DNA of 64,000 bases from Treponema peruense (lineage in GTDB: Bacteria; Spirochaetota; Spirochaetia; Treponematales; Treponemataceae), in the NCBI RefSeq assembly GCF_016117655.1, contig NZ_CP064936.1:1612001-1676000 (forward strand), given 5' to 3'. Shown here one piece after another: positions 7,826-17,080 of this stretch (the first letter of the stretch is position 1; the number at the start of each line of letters is the position of its first letter). The notes under the pieces were generated by a model. That model saw nothing but the letters and a program-made list of their open reading frames with translations, was not told the DNA's origin and made no database searches. A program made the translations under genes and the position numbers.

Positions 7826-10800
7826 ATGAGCGATATTTCAGAACAGAACAAAAACCTGGCAGACAGCGAGCTTGATGAATACGGCGTTTGGGTAAAAAAC
7901 CAGCCGCAGACGGCTCCGGAAGAAGAAATTCCTATTTCGGATGATGAAGAAAAACTCGACAGCGCCCTCCCCGACTTTTCGTTTCTGGACAATCTTGACA
8001 CCAGTGAACCCCCTGTCAAAGCAGAAGACGCACCCGACGGAGAGATTTCACTGGATGAATTCATTACGGACGGTTTCAGCGACGGTTCGGCAGAAGACAA
8101 GCCTGCAGAAGAAATTACACAGGCTGCAGAAAGCGAAAAACCGCAGGAAAGTGTACCGGTAGCAGAAAAAAAAGAAGATGAACTTCCCGACGGAGAAATC
8201 GATTTGGACAGTTTTATGGGCAGTTCTGACAGTCCGGCAGGTGACTCTTCAAAGGAAAGCCACAGTTCAGGAACACAGGATGTGGATCTTTCTGAATTCG
8301 GACTGGACGGAGACATTCCCCTTGACGCATTTATGGATATGCCGTCCGAAAGCGCACCTGAAAAAAATGATACTGTAGAAGATTCAGAACCGCTTGACAT
8401 AGACCTTTCGTTCAGCGATGAACCTGCTGCACAAACCGAAGAAGACGCACAGGAAGAAACTGTTTTTGATGACTTTGCCGGAACAGAACTTGCCGGACAG
8501 ACAAAAGATTCCCCCAAAGAAGAAGAAACAGAAGATTTTGACGCTCTGTTTGACAGCATTGTAGACGAAACCCCTGAACAGAAAGAAAGTGTTCCGGTTG
8601 TTCCCGAAGCTTCATCTGATTTTTCAGACGACACACAGACCGTTGACCTTTCTGAATTCGGTTTGGATGACGACGATTCCAACCAGAATCCTGTTCTTGG
8701 AAATGAAAAAGAAAAAGTTTCGGAAGGCCCCGTTGACTACGTTATGAATGTTGACACAGATGATTCTGACGGAACAGAAAAAGATACACAGAGCGCAGCG
8801 GCTTCTGTAGAAACAGATGACGAAGATGATAATGTCATAATAGAAATGGATGAAACTGCAAAACCTGCCGGTGACAAAAAGAATGACGAAGATTTTGGTG
8901 CACCTGACAACGATTTTGATATAGATTCAATTTTGAACAGCGTACAGGATGAAGGCGGAAACACAGTTGACCTTTCTTCTGCCGCAGATACTTCTTCAAA
9001 AACAGAAGATGCACCCGAAGATAAATTTGCGCTTTCTGCAGAAGAAACGGCTGTAAGCGCAGATGACTTTACCCTTCCTGTAGAAGAGCCTGCTGCCGGT
9101 GCAGATGAATTCGCACTTCCAGAACCAGACTCTGATTCAACAGAGAAAGAGCCAGCTGTAAGCAAAGACGAACTGGCAATTCCCGAAGAACCTGCTGTAG
9201 TAGAAGATAACTTTACCCTTCCCGAAGAAGAAACTTCTGTTAACGAAGATGAAATTGTTCTCCCGAAAGAAGAAAATTCCGCCGGTGAAGAAGAAAGTGA
9301 AGTAACTGAGGAAGAGCCTGTACTTGACGAAGAAGACAATGCATTCAAAATAGACGACTTTGCCCCTGGCGAAAAAGAAAATGCCCTTAAAGATGAAGAT
9401 ACCGCTTCTGGAAACGAATCTGTGGACATTGACGACTTTATGAACGGCGAAGGATTTACCGACGGCGGATTCGGTGTGACAGGACCTTATGACGAAGAAG
9501 GAAACCAAATTCACCCTATTCCGACTGATGATGACGAAGAAGATGTTGCGGCTGAAGATTCAGATGAACCACAGCTGGCTGATGCTTCGGTACTGGCAGA
9601 AGAGTATGAAATAACCGCAGATGATACGGCTGTTGCTAAAGAAAATGCAGAATCTGCTGTTGAAGAATCTGAAGAAACTCCTGCAGAAGAAAGTGCAGAA
9701 TCTACAGAAAATACAAAATATTCCGTAGAAGAAAATGATTCTGAAACCCAGGAAACAGTACCGGAAGAAACTTACAGCGTATTTGAAAAGAAAGAAGATG
9801 ATGTCACGGAGGACAAATTGAATACAATGGAACCGGTAGAAGATATAAGCGGTGCAGCTATTCTCAAGCAGATTTCAGCAGAGCTTGCAAACCTCAGAAA
9901 CGAAATAAGTTCACTGAAAACAGAATTTGAAGACTTGAAGAAAAATCCCCCGAAGACAGAAGTTGCTGAAGTTGAGCAGCCAGTCGGCACAGAAACTGCT
10001 GTTCCCGAAGAAAATGCAGAGCAGGTTGCAGAAGTTTCAGACACGGTCAGTAGCGATGGAGGATTCTTCAGCGAAAGTGATGAGGATGATACAATAGCCC
10101 TGAGCGGTGATGAACTGAACAACATTCTTACAAGTGCACAGTTTACCGCAGAAAACATAGAGCCGCAGAATCCGGACCTGGATGAACCGGTGGACTTTGG
10201 CGGTAAAGAGCTTGAGGAACCTGTTTTTGACGAAACTGAAACCGAGCAGGAAGAAACAGAAGAAAATATTCCTGACGAAATAAGCGTTCCAAAGGCAGAT
10301 GATATTCTTGTGGAATCTTCTGCAACAGACATGATGGATGCTCCTGTAAGAACAGATGAAACTGTTACCACAGAACCGCAGGATTTTTCCGCAGAGCCTG
10401 AAGAAGTTGAAAGTGCAGAAAAGCCTGAAGTAATTTCAGAAGATATTCCTGAAGCACAGGAAACTGCATATTCATCTGCAGAAGAAACTGTTGAAAAAGA
10501 AACTGAACAGCAGCCACAGGAGACAGGTCTGGAGTCGCTTTCAAAGCCGATTGACGTGTTCAAGGAAGACGATGAAGTGCTTGAAAAGGGAATCGGTGAA
10601 GAACCTGTAGGCGAAGTATTCTCAAACTGGCAGTCAAAGGACGAAACCCCGGACACCGAAGATATTCCTGAAACAGAAGATGTTGCCGATAAAGAAGAAA
10701 ATCCTGCACCGGCAGCAGAAGAAAAGAATGATAACTCTTCAGATATTCCGTCAGACATGAAACAGGAAATAAAGTCGGTTCTTTCTTACATGGATCAGCT

Positions 10801-10897
10801 TCTTGAAAATCTGCCCGAAGAAAAGATTGCAGAGTTTGCACGGTCTGAGCAGTTCGAGACATACAAAAAACTCTTTGCAGAACTTGGACTTTCTTGA
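7826..10897 (+). CDS. Large, highly acidic repeat protein of unknown function
   Basis: 1023 residues, no signal peptide and no TM segment, so cytoplasmic as far as can be seen. Extremely rich in Glu and Asp with Ser, Pro, Ala; probably mostly disordered. A short motif recurs: a hydrophobic residue, Asp/Ser or similar, a hydrophobic residue, one or two acidic residues, Phe (examples EISLDEF, EIDLDSF, DVDLSEF, DIPLDAF, TVDLSEF, SVDIDDF), mostly in the first third. A short coiled coil (ISAELANLRNEISSLKTEF) lies near residue 680. The last 50 residues are folded-looking and less acidic (KSVLSYMDQLLENLPEEKI, then FETYKKLFAELGLS), so probably the conserved domain. AAGGGG precedes the ATG. First gene of a four-gene operon with two DUF115 proteins. 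Confidence 0.8.
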   Translation: MSDISEQNKNLADSELDEYGVWVKNQPQTAPEEEIPISDDEEKLDSALPDFSFLDNLDTSEPPVKAEDAPDGEISLDEFITDGFSDGSAEDKPAEEITQAAESEKPQESVPVAEKKEDELPDGEIDLDSFMGSSDSPAGDSSKESHSSGTQDVDLSEFGLDGDIPLDAFMDMPSESAPEKNDTVEDSEPLDIDLSFSDEPAAQTEEDAQEETVFDDFAGTELAGQTKDSPKEEETEDFDALFDSIVDETPEQKESVPVVPEASSDFSDDTQTVDLSEFGLDDDDSNQNPVLGNEKEKVSEGPVDYVMNVDTDDSDGTEKDTQSAAASVETDDEDDNVIIEMDETAKPAGDKKNDEDFGAPDNDFDIDSILNSVQDEGGNTVDLSSAADTSSKTEDAPEDKFALSAEETAVSADDFTLPVEEPAAGADEFALPEPDSDSTEKEPAVSKDELAIPEEPAVVEDNFTLPEEETSVNEDEIVLPKEENSAGEEESEVTEEEPVLDEEDNAFKIDDFAPGEKENALKDEDTASGNESVDIDDFMNGEGFTDGGFGVTGPYDEEGNQIHPIPTDDDEEDVAAEDSDEPQLADASVLAEEYEITADDTAVAKENAESAVEESEETPAEESAESTENTKYSVEENDSETQETVPEETYSVFEKKEDDVTEDKLNTMEPVEDISGAAILKQISAELANLRNEISSLKTEFEDLKKNPPKTEVAEVEQPVGTETAVPEENAEQVAEVSDTVSSDGGFFSESDEDDTIALSGDELNNILTSAQFTAENIEPQNPDLDEPVDFGGKELEEPVFDETETEQEETEENIPDEISVPKADDILVESSATDMMDAPVRTDETVTTEPQDFSAEPEEVESAEKPEVISEDIPEAQETAYSSAEETVEKETEQQPQETGLESLSKPIDVFKEDDEVLEKGIGEEPVGEVFSNWQSKDETPDTEDIPETEDVADKEENPAPAAEEKNDNSSDIPSDMKQEIKSVLSYMDQLLENLPEEKIAEFARSEQFETYKKLFAELGLS

Positions 10898-12359
10898 CGC
10901 TGCGGACGGAAGCAAAACATGTTCCGCAAACGGAATACGGCTGCATTCGTTTTACAGTCCCGAAAAAGAGGCTGAACGTTTTGCAGACGGAATTCCGTGT
11001 GACTTTAACCCCAAGTATATTCTCATAACAGAACCTGCCCTTTCCTACTGCGCGCCTTTTTTGCGCAGACGGTTTGCACATTCAGTTTTATGCTGCACAA
11101 GATTCTGTGCTGACTTTTCACAAACCGACAATCTGTGGGACAAAGTATTTTATTCAGATTCAGCATTGGGAGAAGCACTGTTTTCTTTTATGGGCGATGA
11201 AGGAATTGCCTCCTGTCTTTTTGTGTCATGGAAACCTTCTGAAAAAGCTTTTCCAAAACAGTCTGCTCTTGCATGGAACGAAATAAAGGCAGCTGTTCTT
11301 AAAAGCCGCAATGTTTTGTGTACAAGAAAACACTTTGCAAAAAGATGGGCAAAAAATGCAGTAAGGCTTTCACTTTTTGCAAAAAATATTTACGGAATAA
11401 AAAGCGGAACTTCACCTGTTGTTGTCTGCGCGAGCGGCCCGAGTCTGTTTTCTTCACTGAAAAAAATCCGTGAGTACAGGGATTCTTTTTTTCTTATCGC
11501 CGTTTCTTCGGCGCTCTCTCCCCTTGTTAATGCCGGCATTGTTCCCGATTTATGCGTTTCTACCGACGGGGGATTCTGGGCAAAAATGCATCTTACTTTT
11601 GCCGAAAAAAAATTCCATGTTCCGCTGGCTGTTCCCGCAGAAGGAGCCTGTCCCGGCGAAGCTGCCGCCAATGAAAAAATAGTTCCGCTTTTTTACGGGG
11701 ACGGAATTGGTGATGATATTCTTCGTGGTTGCGGAATATGCGGTTTGCGCTCACAAAGAAACGGTACTGTAAGCGGAACTGCCGCCATGCTTGCCCTTTC
11801 TATAACAAGCGGAAACGTATTTTTTTGCGGACTGGATCTTGCTCCTTCCAAATCTTTCTGCCATACACAGCCCAACGAACTCGAAAAAACAGATTCCCTT
11901 TGTGACGGAAGACTCTGTACACAGGAAACACGGCTTGCACCGGGAGGATTCACTTCGCGCGCGCTGGACATTTACCGTTCATGGTTTTCTGCAGCTGATT
12001 TTGGAGGACGCCTTAAAAGACTTTCCAACCACTTTGACTACAAAAATACACTTGGAAAAATACAGGACACAGACTGGGAGTATTTTGCAGAGCGCAAAGG
12101 AACAGGAATAAAACCTGAACTTTACAAACAGGACATAAAACCGCTTTATGTTTGCCGCGAAGAAGCTGTAAGGCGGACGATACACGAAAAGATCGGCAAT
12201 CAGGAATGGATTTCGTGCGCTCTTCCGTCGGAGGCTGTTGTTCTGGAAAGAAGTTCGGGAACTCAGTTTGAAGAAAATGCAAAACAAACAATCCAAAGCG
12301 GAATGCAGGATTTTTATGCTTCACTGATAAAATCTGTTCCTGACAGAGGCAGAATATGA
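10884..12359 (+). CDS. MptE-like/DUF115 protein, first paralogue (putative motility accessory factor)
   Basis: About 491 residues. The Rossmann-like central domain has VVVCASGPSLFSSLKKIREY, then LIAVSSALSPLVNAGIVPDLCVSTDGG and FFCGLDLAP, the signature of the 6-hydroxymethylpterin pyrophosphokinase MptE-like (DUF115) family. In Campylobacter and other flagellated bacteria such proteins (Maf) are linked to flagellin glycosylation with nonulosonic acids. Start is uncertain: alignment with the next gene (RLHSFYSPEKEAERFADG against PMHSKYNPEREAVQFAEG) puts it near TTG 10884, overlapping the previous gene by 14 bp; an ATG at 10803 would overlap by 95 bp. Its own stop overlaps the next ATG by 4 bp. 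Confidence 0.82.
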   Translation: MDFLDAADGSKTCSANGIRLHSFYSPEKEAERFADGIPCDFNPKYILITEPALSYCAPFLRRRFAHSVLCCTRFCADFSQTDNLWDKVFYSDSALGEALFSFMGDEGIASCLFVSWKPSEKAFPKQSALAWNEIKAAVLKSRNVLCTRKHFAKRWAKNAVRLSLFAKNIYGIKSGTSPVVVCASGPSLFSSLKKIREYRDSFFLIAVSSALSPLVNAGIVPDLCVSTDGGFWAKMHLTFAEKKFHVPLAVPAEGACPGEAAANEKIVPLFYGDGIGDDILRGCGICGLRSQRNGTVSGTAAMLALSITSGNVFFCGLDLAPSKSFCHTQPNELEKTDSLCDGRLCTQETRLAPGGFTSRALDIYRSWFSAADFGGRLKRLSNHFDYKNTLGKIQDTDWEYFAERKGTGIKPELYKQDIKPLYVCREEAVRRTIHEKIGNQEWISCALPSEAVVLERSSGTQFEENAKQTIQSGMQDFYASLIKSVPDRGRI

Positions 12360-13882
12360 TTTATTCCGGCATAATAACTTCAAAAAACGGCTCTGAAATT
12401 CCCCTTTTTACTGACGGGCTTCCGATGCATTCAAAGTACAATCCGGAGCGTGAAGCTGTTCAGTTTGCAGAAGGTATAACGGCAGGATTTGCGCTTGTTA
12501 TCGGAATAGGCGGTGCATACCATATAGCAGCCCTTCTTAAAAAAAACACGCGCATTCACATACTGGCAGTTGAGGCAGACAGAGAAAGCCTTTCTTTTTG
12601 CAGACAGATTGAGTGCGCCACCAAAACCGAAAAAGACAGCCGGGTTACCTTCACAGATGCTGCAGGAATGCAGAGGGCACTAAGGGAACTTTACAAACCT
12701 GCAGTTTACGGAAACCTTTGTGTACTTTTTAACAGGGCATGGGAAAATGAAAACAAGGCGGCGGCTCAGGAAATACGTGAAAATGCAAAGCGCGCCCTTG
12801 AAGAAATTTCGGCGGACTATTCTGTTCAGTCACATTTTGGAAAAATCTGGCAGGAAAATATAATACGCAATTCTGCTTTTGTACACAACACAGAACCTTG
12901 CGACGCAGACACGTCAAAAACAGCGGCGGTTATTGCAGCGGGACCTTCTTTGGACAATAGTTTTTCAAAACTGCGCGATAACAGAGACAAATATTACATT
13001 ATTTCTACAGATACTGCATTCAGAGCACTGTGTTCACGCGGAATAAAAAGCGATGCCGTTGTTTCGGTAGATGCGCAGATGGTAACTACAGGCCATTTTA
13101 TGCCGTCCAGACAGGTGGAAAAGTCAAATTATTTTAAAAACACAAGATTTGTCATGTCACTTTCATCCCCTGATTCAGCAGTACGGCAGATTATGGCAAA
13201 AGGCGGAACTGTTGAATTTGTAACTACAGGACACCCGCTTGAAGCCTTGTTTATAGAAGAAAACAAAACTTATATGCCAAAACTCGACTGCGGTGCGGGA
13301 ACTGTTACCGTAGCAGCATGTGACTTTGCACGTCAGGAAGGCTTTAAAAAAATAGAACTGTTCGGAGCAGATTTTGCGTTCAGTCTGGGGAAACCCTACA
13401 CGCGCGGAACCTATCTGGACGCAAATCTTACAGGTACGGCAGAAAGGCTTGAATGTGCAGAACAAAAATTTGCTTCCCTTATGTTCAGGACAGAACTTTT
13501 GTCTGACAATAAAAAAACAACAACGACCTCACTTAAAAACTATGCACGCTCGCTTTCGGAATGGGCAGAAAAAAATGCCTACTTTTTTATTGAAGAAAAT
13601 CTGCTGTATTCCGAAAAGCCTGCTGCCGGGCCGCGGAAATTTCTTAAAAAAAATTGCAGCTTTTACGGTGCAAAGGATTTTATAAAAAAAATCCAGAAAG
13701 AATTGCAGAAAATCTGTTCCGCCGGGAAGGAAGAATTCAACGGTGACAATAAAAATACCGCTCCTTTTCTGCCGCTGGTTGCCTGGATCAAAAAAAATAC
13801 GCCTGAAGGAAACAATATGGACGTTTTGGACTGCATGAAACTTGCATACAAGATGTCTCTGCGTTATAATTGTATACTATGA
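12356..13882 (+). CDS. MptE-like/DUF115 protein, second paralogue
   Basis: 508 residues, homologous over its whole length to the preceding gene. N-terminal domain includes ALVIGIGGAYHIAALLKK, a Rossmann-type glycine loop. The DUF115 core shows AAVIAAGPSLDNSFSKLRDN, YIISTDTAFRALCSRGIKSD, VVSVDAQ and ELFGADFAFSLGKPYT. It differs from the first copy in keeping the N-terminal domain more clearly. Start ATG lies in an ATGA overlap with the first paralogue and its stop forms ATGA with the next gene, so all three are translationally coupled. A heterodimeric or sequential glycosyltransferase pair acting on flagellin is plausible, by analogy only. Confidence 0.85.
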   Translation: MIYSGIITSKNGSEIPLFTDGLPMHSKYNPEREAVQFAEGITAGFALVIGIGGAYHIAALLKKNTRIHILAVEADRESLSFCRQIECATKTEKDSRVTFTDAAGMQRALRELYKPAVYGNLCVLFNRAWENENKAAAQEIRENAKRALEEISADYSVQSHFGKIWQENIIRNSAFVHNTEPCDADTSKTAAVIAAGPSLDNSFSKLRDNRDKYYIISTDTAFRALCSRGIKSDAVVSVDAQMVTTGHFMPSRQVEKSNYFKNTRFVMSLSSPDSAVRQIMAKGGTVEFVTTGHPLEALFIEENKTYMPKLDCGAGTVTVAACDFARQEGFKKIELFGADFAFSLGKPYTRGTYLDANLTGTAERLECAEQKFASLMFRTELLSDNKKTTTTSLKNYARSLSEWAEKNAYFFIEENLLYSEKPAAGPRKFLKKNCSFYGAKDFIKKIQKELQKICSAGKEEFNGDNKNTAPFLPLVAWIKKNTPEGNNMDVLDCMKLAYKMSLRYNCIL

Positions 13883-15444
13883 AAGCAAAAAGAAACTATT
13901 TTACAGTCACCGTCTGTACGGTATATATCGCTGCGGTTCTGGCCTTTGCAGCTTCACTTATTTTTGAATATTCAGGCGGAACAAAGCGCACGCAGGAAAG
14001 ATTTACTTCCCTTACAAAAGATTTGAGCCGCAACCTTAAGGAAAACGACATCGGTTCGGCTGAATTTAGCAGGGCAATTCTTGAAAGTCTTGGGAATGTT
14101 TCTGACATTGCTGCAATTCAGGTAAGTTCTGATGGTAAACTTTTGTTTTCTTATCCTGTAAGCATTGATGAAAATAAAACGGCTTCTTCACCGCTTATAA
14201 AACAGCTTTCAACTTTGGTAAAAGGCGGAGAAAATTCGGCAGTTCTTACGGCAGCCCTCTATACATTAAAACCCTCTTCTATTTATTACAAAGGCCGAGT
14301 GGCTTTTCTTGTAATTCTTGCTGCAACACTGGCCGCTGCCCTAAACTTGATTATTGTTTCCAAAAAAGATCCGGACACAGACGGACAGGAAGATACAGAT
14401 GCAGAAAATGACGGCGCAGAAGATTATTTTTTTGAAGAAGAAATGCCCGATTATGAAGATGTAGCCCGTAAGGGAACAGATGCAGAAGAAGATGCTACTG
14501 TTTCTGGAAATGACGCAGAAGAAGAAGCGGCTGTTAGCGAAAGGACGGATGCAGAAGAGTCGGCTGTTACCCGAAATGACGTTGCAGAGGTTGCTGCAGT
14601 TGCTGAAGTGACGGCTGCAGAAGATACCGCTATTAGCGAAGTGACGGCCGAAAACAATGCTGTTGCGGAAGAGAATTCTTACGGAACAGAAATTGATTCT
14701 GACAAAACACTGGACTTTGAAGACCAGACAGACATTGAAGAAACAATACCTTCTGTACAGGAAAAAGAGCCTGTTTTGGAAAACGGCCAAAATGCCAGCG
14801 AAGAAGAAGGTGCTGCTGCCGAAGATGCAAGTTTTGCAGAAGAAATTCATGAAGAGCCTTCCCTTGCAGAAAACAATGTAGCACCGGTCGGACTCTTTGA
14901 TGAAAAGACTGGTTTCGGCTGGGAACAGTACATGCCTACAAGACTGGACAGTGAACTGATACGCGCTGCTTCAAGCGAACAGGATCTGGCCCTTTTTACA
15001 GTTAGAATTCCCGGCATAGACTGGACAACACCTGAAGGAAAAGAAACGGCTTCCATTATAAAAGACTGGGTTAAATTCAATGATTTGGTATTTGACTATG
15101 GAAGCGACGGATTTACTGCAATTTTCCAGAACCAGAATACAGATGCAGCACTTGCAGAAGCAGAAAAAACGCATACAGAAATTGTTTCTGTCCTTAAAAG
15201 AGCAAACAGCAGCGCAGAGACACCTTTTGTAGGAATTTCTACGCGTTCATTAAGGCTCATATCGGGCAAACGTTTGTTCAATGAATCAGAGCAGGCACTG
15301 TTCCATGCAATGGAAGACAAGGACTCTCCTATTGTAGCATTCAGGGTAAATCCCGACAAATACAGAAGTTACCTTGCAGGCGAAGCTTCGAAACTTAAGG
15401 AACGAACTCAGGATTCAGGCGAATCTGTAGTAACGCTAGACTGA
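13879..15444 (+). CDS. Two-TM membrane protein with acidic linker and degenerate GGDEF-like domain
   Basis: 521 residues from the ATG in the ATGA overlap. TM1 at about residues 10-30; a periplasmic domain of about 110 residues (FSRAILESLGNVSDIAAIQV, a small sensor-like unit); TM2 at about 140-160; then a cytosolic linker of some 170 residues rich in Glu/Asp/Ala with EDATVSGNDAEEEAAVSE-type imperfect repeats; last, a C-terminal domain from about 345. That domain carries FDYGSDGFTAIF where diguanylate cyclases have GGDEF, and FNESEQALFHAMED where they have the ADQALYRAK helix, so it looks like an inactive GGDEF relative. Ends overlapping the convergent lipoprotein gene by 37 bp. Confidence 0.75.
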   Translation: MKAKRNYFTVTVCTVYIAAVLAFAASLIFEYSGGTKRTQERFTSLTKDLSRNLKENDIGSAEFSRAILESLGNVSDIAAIQVSSDGKLLFSYPVSIDENKTASSPLIKQLSTLVKGGENSAVLTAALYTLKPSSIYYKGRVAFLVILAATLAAALNLIIVSKKDPDTDGQEDTDAENDGAEDYFFEEEMPDYEDVARKGTDAEEDATVSGNDAEEEAAVSERTDAEESAVTRNDVAEVAAVAEVTAAEDTAISEVTAENNAVAEENSYGTEIDSDKTLDFEDQTDIEETIPSVQEKEPVLENGQNASEEEGAAAEDASFAEEIHEEPSLAENNVAPVGLFDEKTGFGWEQYMPTRLDSELIRAASSEQDLALFTVRIPGIDWTTPEGKETASIIKDWVKFNDLVFDYGSDGFTAIFQNQNTDAALAEAEKTHTEIVSVLKRANSSAETPFVGISTRSLRLISGKRLFNESEQALFHAMEDKDSPIVAFRVNPDKYRSYLAGEASKLKERTQDSGESVVTLD

Positions 15445-16040
15445 GAATTTTCGTCGGTCTTTTCTTCAGATTTTGGGGCCGACAGTTCCTGAAGTTTTTT
15501 TTCTATTCCGGAAATATCAGCATCATCGGGAAACTTTTCTTTAAGTACGGCCAGTTGTACATTTGCTTCGTCAAACATACCGCGAGCGCACAGTACAGAA
15601 ATGTAGTTTTTAAGTATAGACACATCGGTTGAATTCTCTGAAACCAGAGTGGAATAAAGCTGTGAAGATGCTTCCAAGTCACCGCGCATGGCCATTATAT
15701 ATGCAAGGGAAATTTTTATATTTGTGTTGGAAGGATCCTTTTTAAGAATTTTTTCAAATCCTGCCTGTGCATTATCCCAGTCTTTTAAAAGTGCATAACA
15801 GCGTGCAATCTTGTATTCAGAAGAAGCCCGCATTTTTTTATTTTTTTTTGCAAGATTGTAGTAGTCTATTGCTTTTTTATAATTTTTAAGTTCTTCGTAT
15901 GAAGACGCAATCGAATAATATTCAACAGAAATATTGGATTCGACAGCATTCTTTTCCCCCGGAACAGGTAAATGTGCCGTACCCGAACAGGAGAAAAAGA
16001 GAAAAACTAAACTTAAATAACAGAAAGTGCTTTTTTTCAT
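15408..16040 (-). CDS. TPR-repeat lipoprotein
   Basis: 210 residues. Lipoprotein signal peptide with the lipobox FFSC (Cys at about residue 18), followed by a Gly/Thr linker. Four or five tetratricopeptide repeats fill residues 38-185 (for example [19 protein letters not shown] and [23 protein letters not shown]). The C-terminal tail is Ser/Glu rich. Probably anchored in the outer or inner membrane facing the periplasm and used as a protein-binding scaffold; partner unknown. The ATG overlaps the upp stop as ATGA, making it the last gene of the ileS operon. Confidence 0.85.
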   Translation of the reverse strand: MKKSTFCYLSLVFLFFSCSGTAHLPVPGEKNAVESNISVEYYSIASSYEELKNYKKAIDYYNLAKKNKKMRASSEYKIARCYALLKDWDNAQAGFEKILKKDPSNTNIKISLAYIMAMRGDLEASSQLYSTLVSENSTDVSILKNYISVLCARGMFDEANVQLAVLKEKFPDDADISGIEKKLQELSAPKSEEKTDENSQSSVTTDSPES

Positions 16041-17071
16041 CCAAGAACAGTCTGCTCTATTTTGCGGAGCTGTGAACGGTAAAGGCCTGCAATTCCGGAA
16101 CCGTAGTCTGCAATAAGCTGGATAATATTTCTTGGAGTTTCATGATTGTCGCATCCGTTCAGTCTGTCACCAGCATCACCGAGTCCCGGCATAATGTATG
16201 CTTTTTCGTTAAGGACAGGATCCATCCAGAGTGTATAGCAGGTACAGTTTTCAAGAGCGCGTGTAACACGAAGACTTCCCTTAAGAGCCGAAATTACGTT
16301 AAAGAACTTGATGCTTTTTGGCTTGATTCCCTGGGACTGAAGGTATTTTACAACAGTAACAAGCGAGCCTCCGGTTGCGTTCATCGGATCGGCAAAAATA
16401 AGGTCTTTTCCGTCAAGATCTTCAAGGTTAAAGAAAGAATTTTTAAGATTAAGGATATACTGCATGTTGTTTTCCATGCGGCTGTCATCGCGGTTAATCT
16501 TAAAAAGAGCAAACGGTGTAACGTATCCTGAAGAAGAATATTCCTGAATCTCTTTTGACATAATCATGCTGGGAAGAAGTGCACCACGGAGCATTACGCA
16601 CATAACTGTGTTTTCAATTTTGTCGTCAATGTCCGGAATTTTATGGACTGCATAATTCTGAACAGGGCTGGAAACAGGAGTCTTTACAAAGATATGATTT
16701 TTTTTGTCATAATGTTCGTCTGTATATGCGAGGCGGAACAGCATTTCGTATGCACGCTGGCTGTAGTAAAGAAACTCTTCATGTTCAGTCTTTACATCAC
16801 GGAGCTTTGAAATAACACGGCTGGCTTCGGCATGGGCACCCTCTTCTGTTACGAAAGAATAAACCTTGATGTTGGGATGCTTTGCGCATATTTCCTGCAT
16901 TTTGTGTCCCATAGAGTCAAAACTGGAAACGATTGCATCTTTGTTTACAGGATTAAAATGAGAAAGCGTATCTTTGTACATAAGTTCAAGACTTTTCAAG
17001 TCATTCTGGTCATCGGCCGTAAGATAACCGTCCAAATCTTCTGCCTTAAGGATTATTTTTTCATCACTCAT
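16037..17071 (-). CDS. upp: Uracil phosphoribosyltransferase with long N-terminal extension
   Basis: Pyrimidine salvage: uracil plus PRPP to UMP. The C-terminal 200 residues are a clear [17 protein letters not shown], the PRPP loop [11 protein letters not shown] (canonical DPMLATGGS), and the uracil-binding [13 protein letters not shown]. Typical bacterial UPRT is about 208 residues; this one has 344. Residues 1-135 are extra ([37 protein letters not shown]-like, [17 protein letters not shown]) and unrecognised, though they look folded and mostly helical. The catalytic half looks intact. Third gene of the ileS operon, 10 bp after the lipoprotein stop. Confidence 0.88.
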   Translation of the reverse strand: MSDEKIILKAEDLDGYLTADDQNDLKSLELMYKDTLSHFNPVNKDAIVSSFDSMGHKMQEICAKHPNIKVYSFVTEEGAHAEASRVISKLRDVKTEHEEFLYYSQRAYEMLFRLAYTDEHYDKKNHIFVKTPVSSPVQNYAVHKIPDIDDKIENTVMCVMLRGALLPSMIMSKEIQEYSSSGYVTPFALFKINRDDSRMENNMQYILNLKNSFFNLEDLDGKDLIFADPMNATGGSLVTVVKYLQSQGIKPKSIKFFNVISALKGSLRVTRALENCTCYTLWMDPVLNEKAYIMPGLGDAGDRLNGCDNHETPRNIIQLIADYGSGIAGLYRSQLRKIEQTVLG

Positions 17072-17080
17072 AATTTAACC

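Noticed and set aside
7813-10758. Long Ser-rich open frames on the minus strand (7813-8682, 8737-9429, 9772-10758)
   Set aside because: They are antisense shadows of the GAA/GAT-rich acidic gene; low complexity, no start sites, no family.
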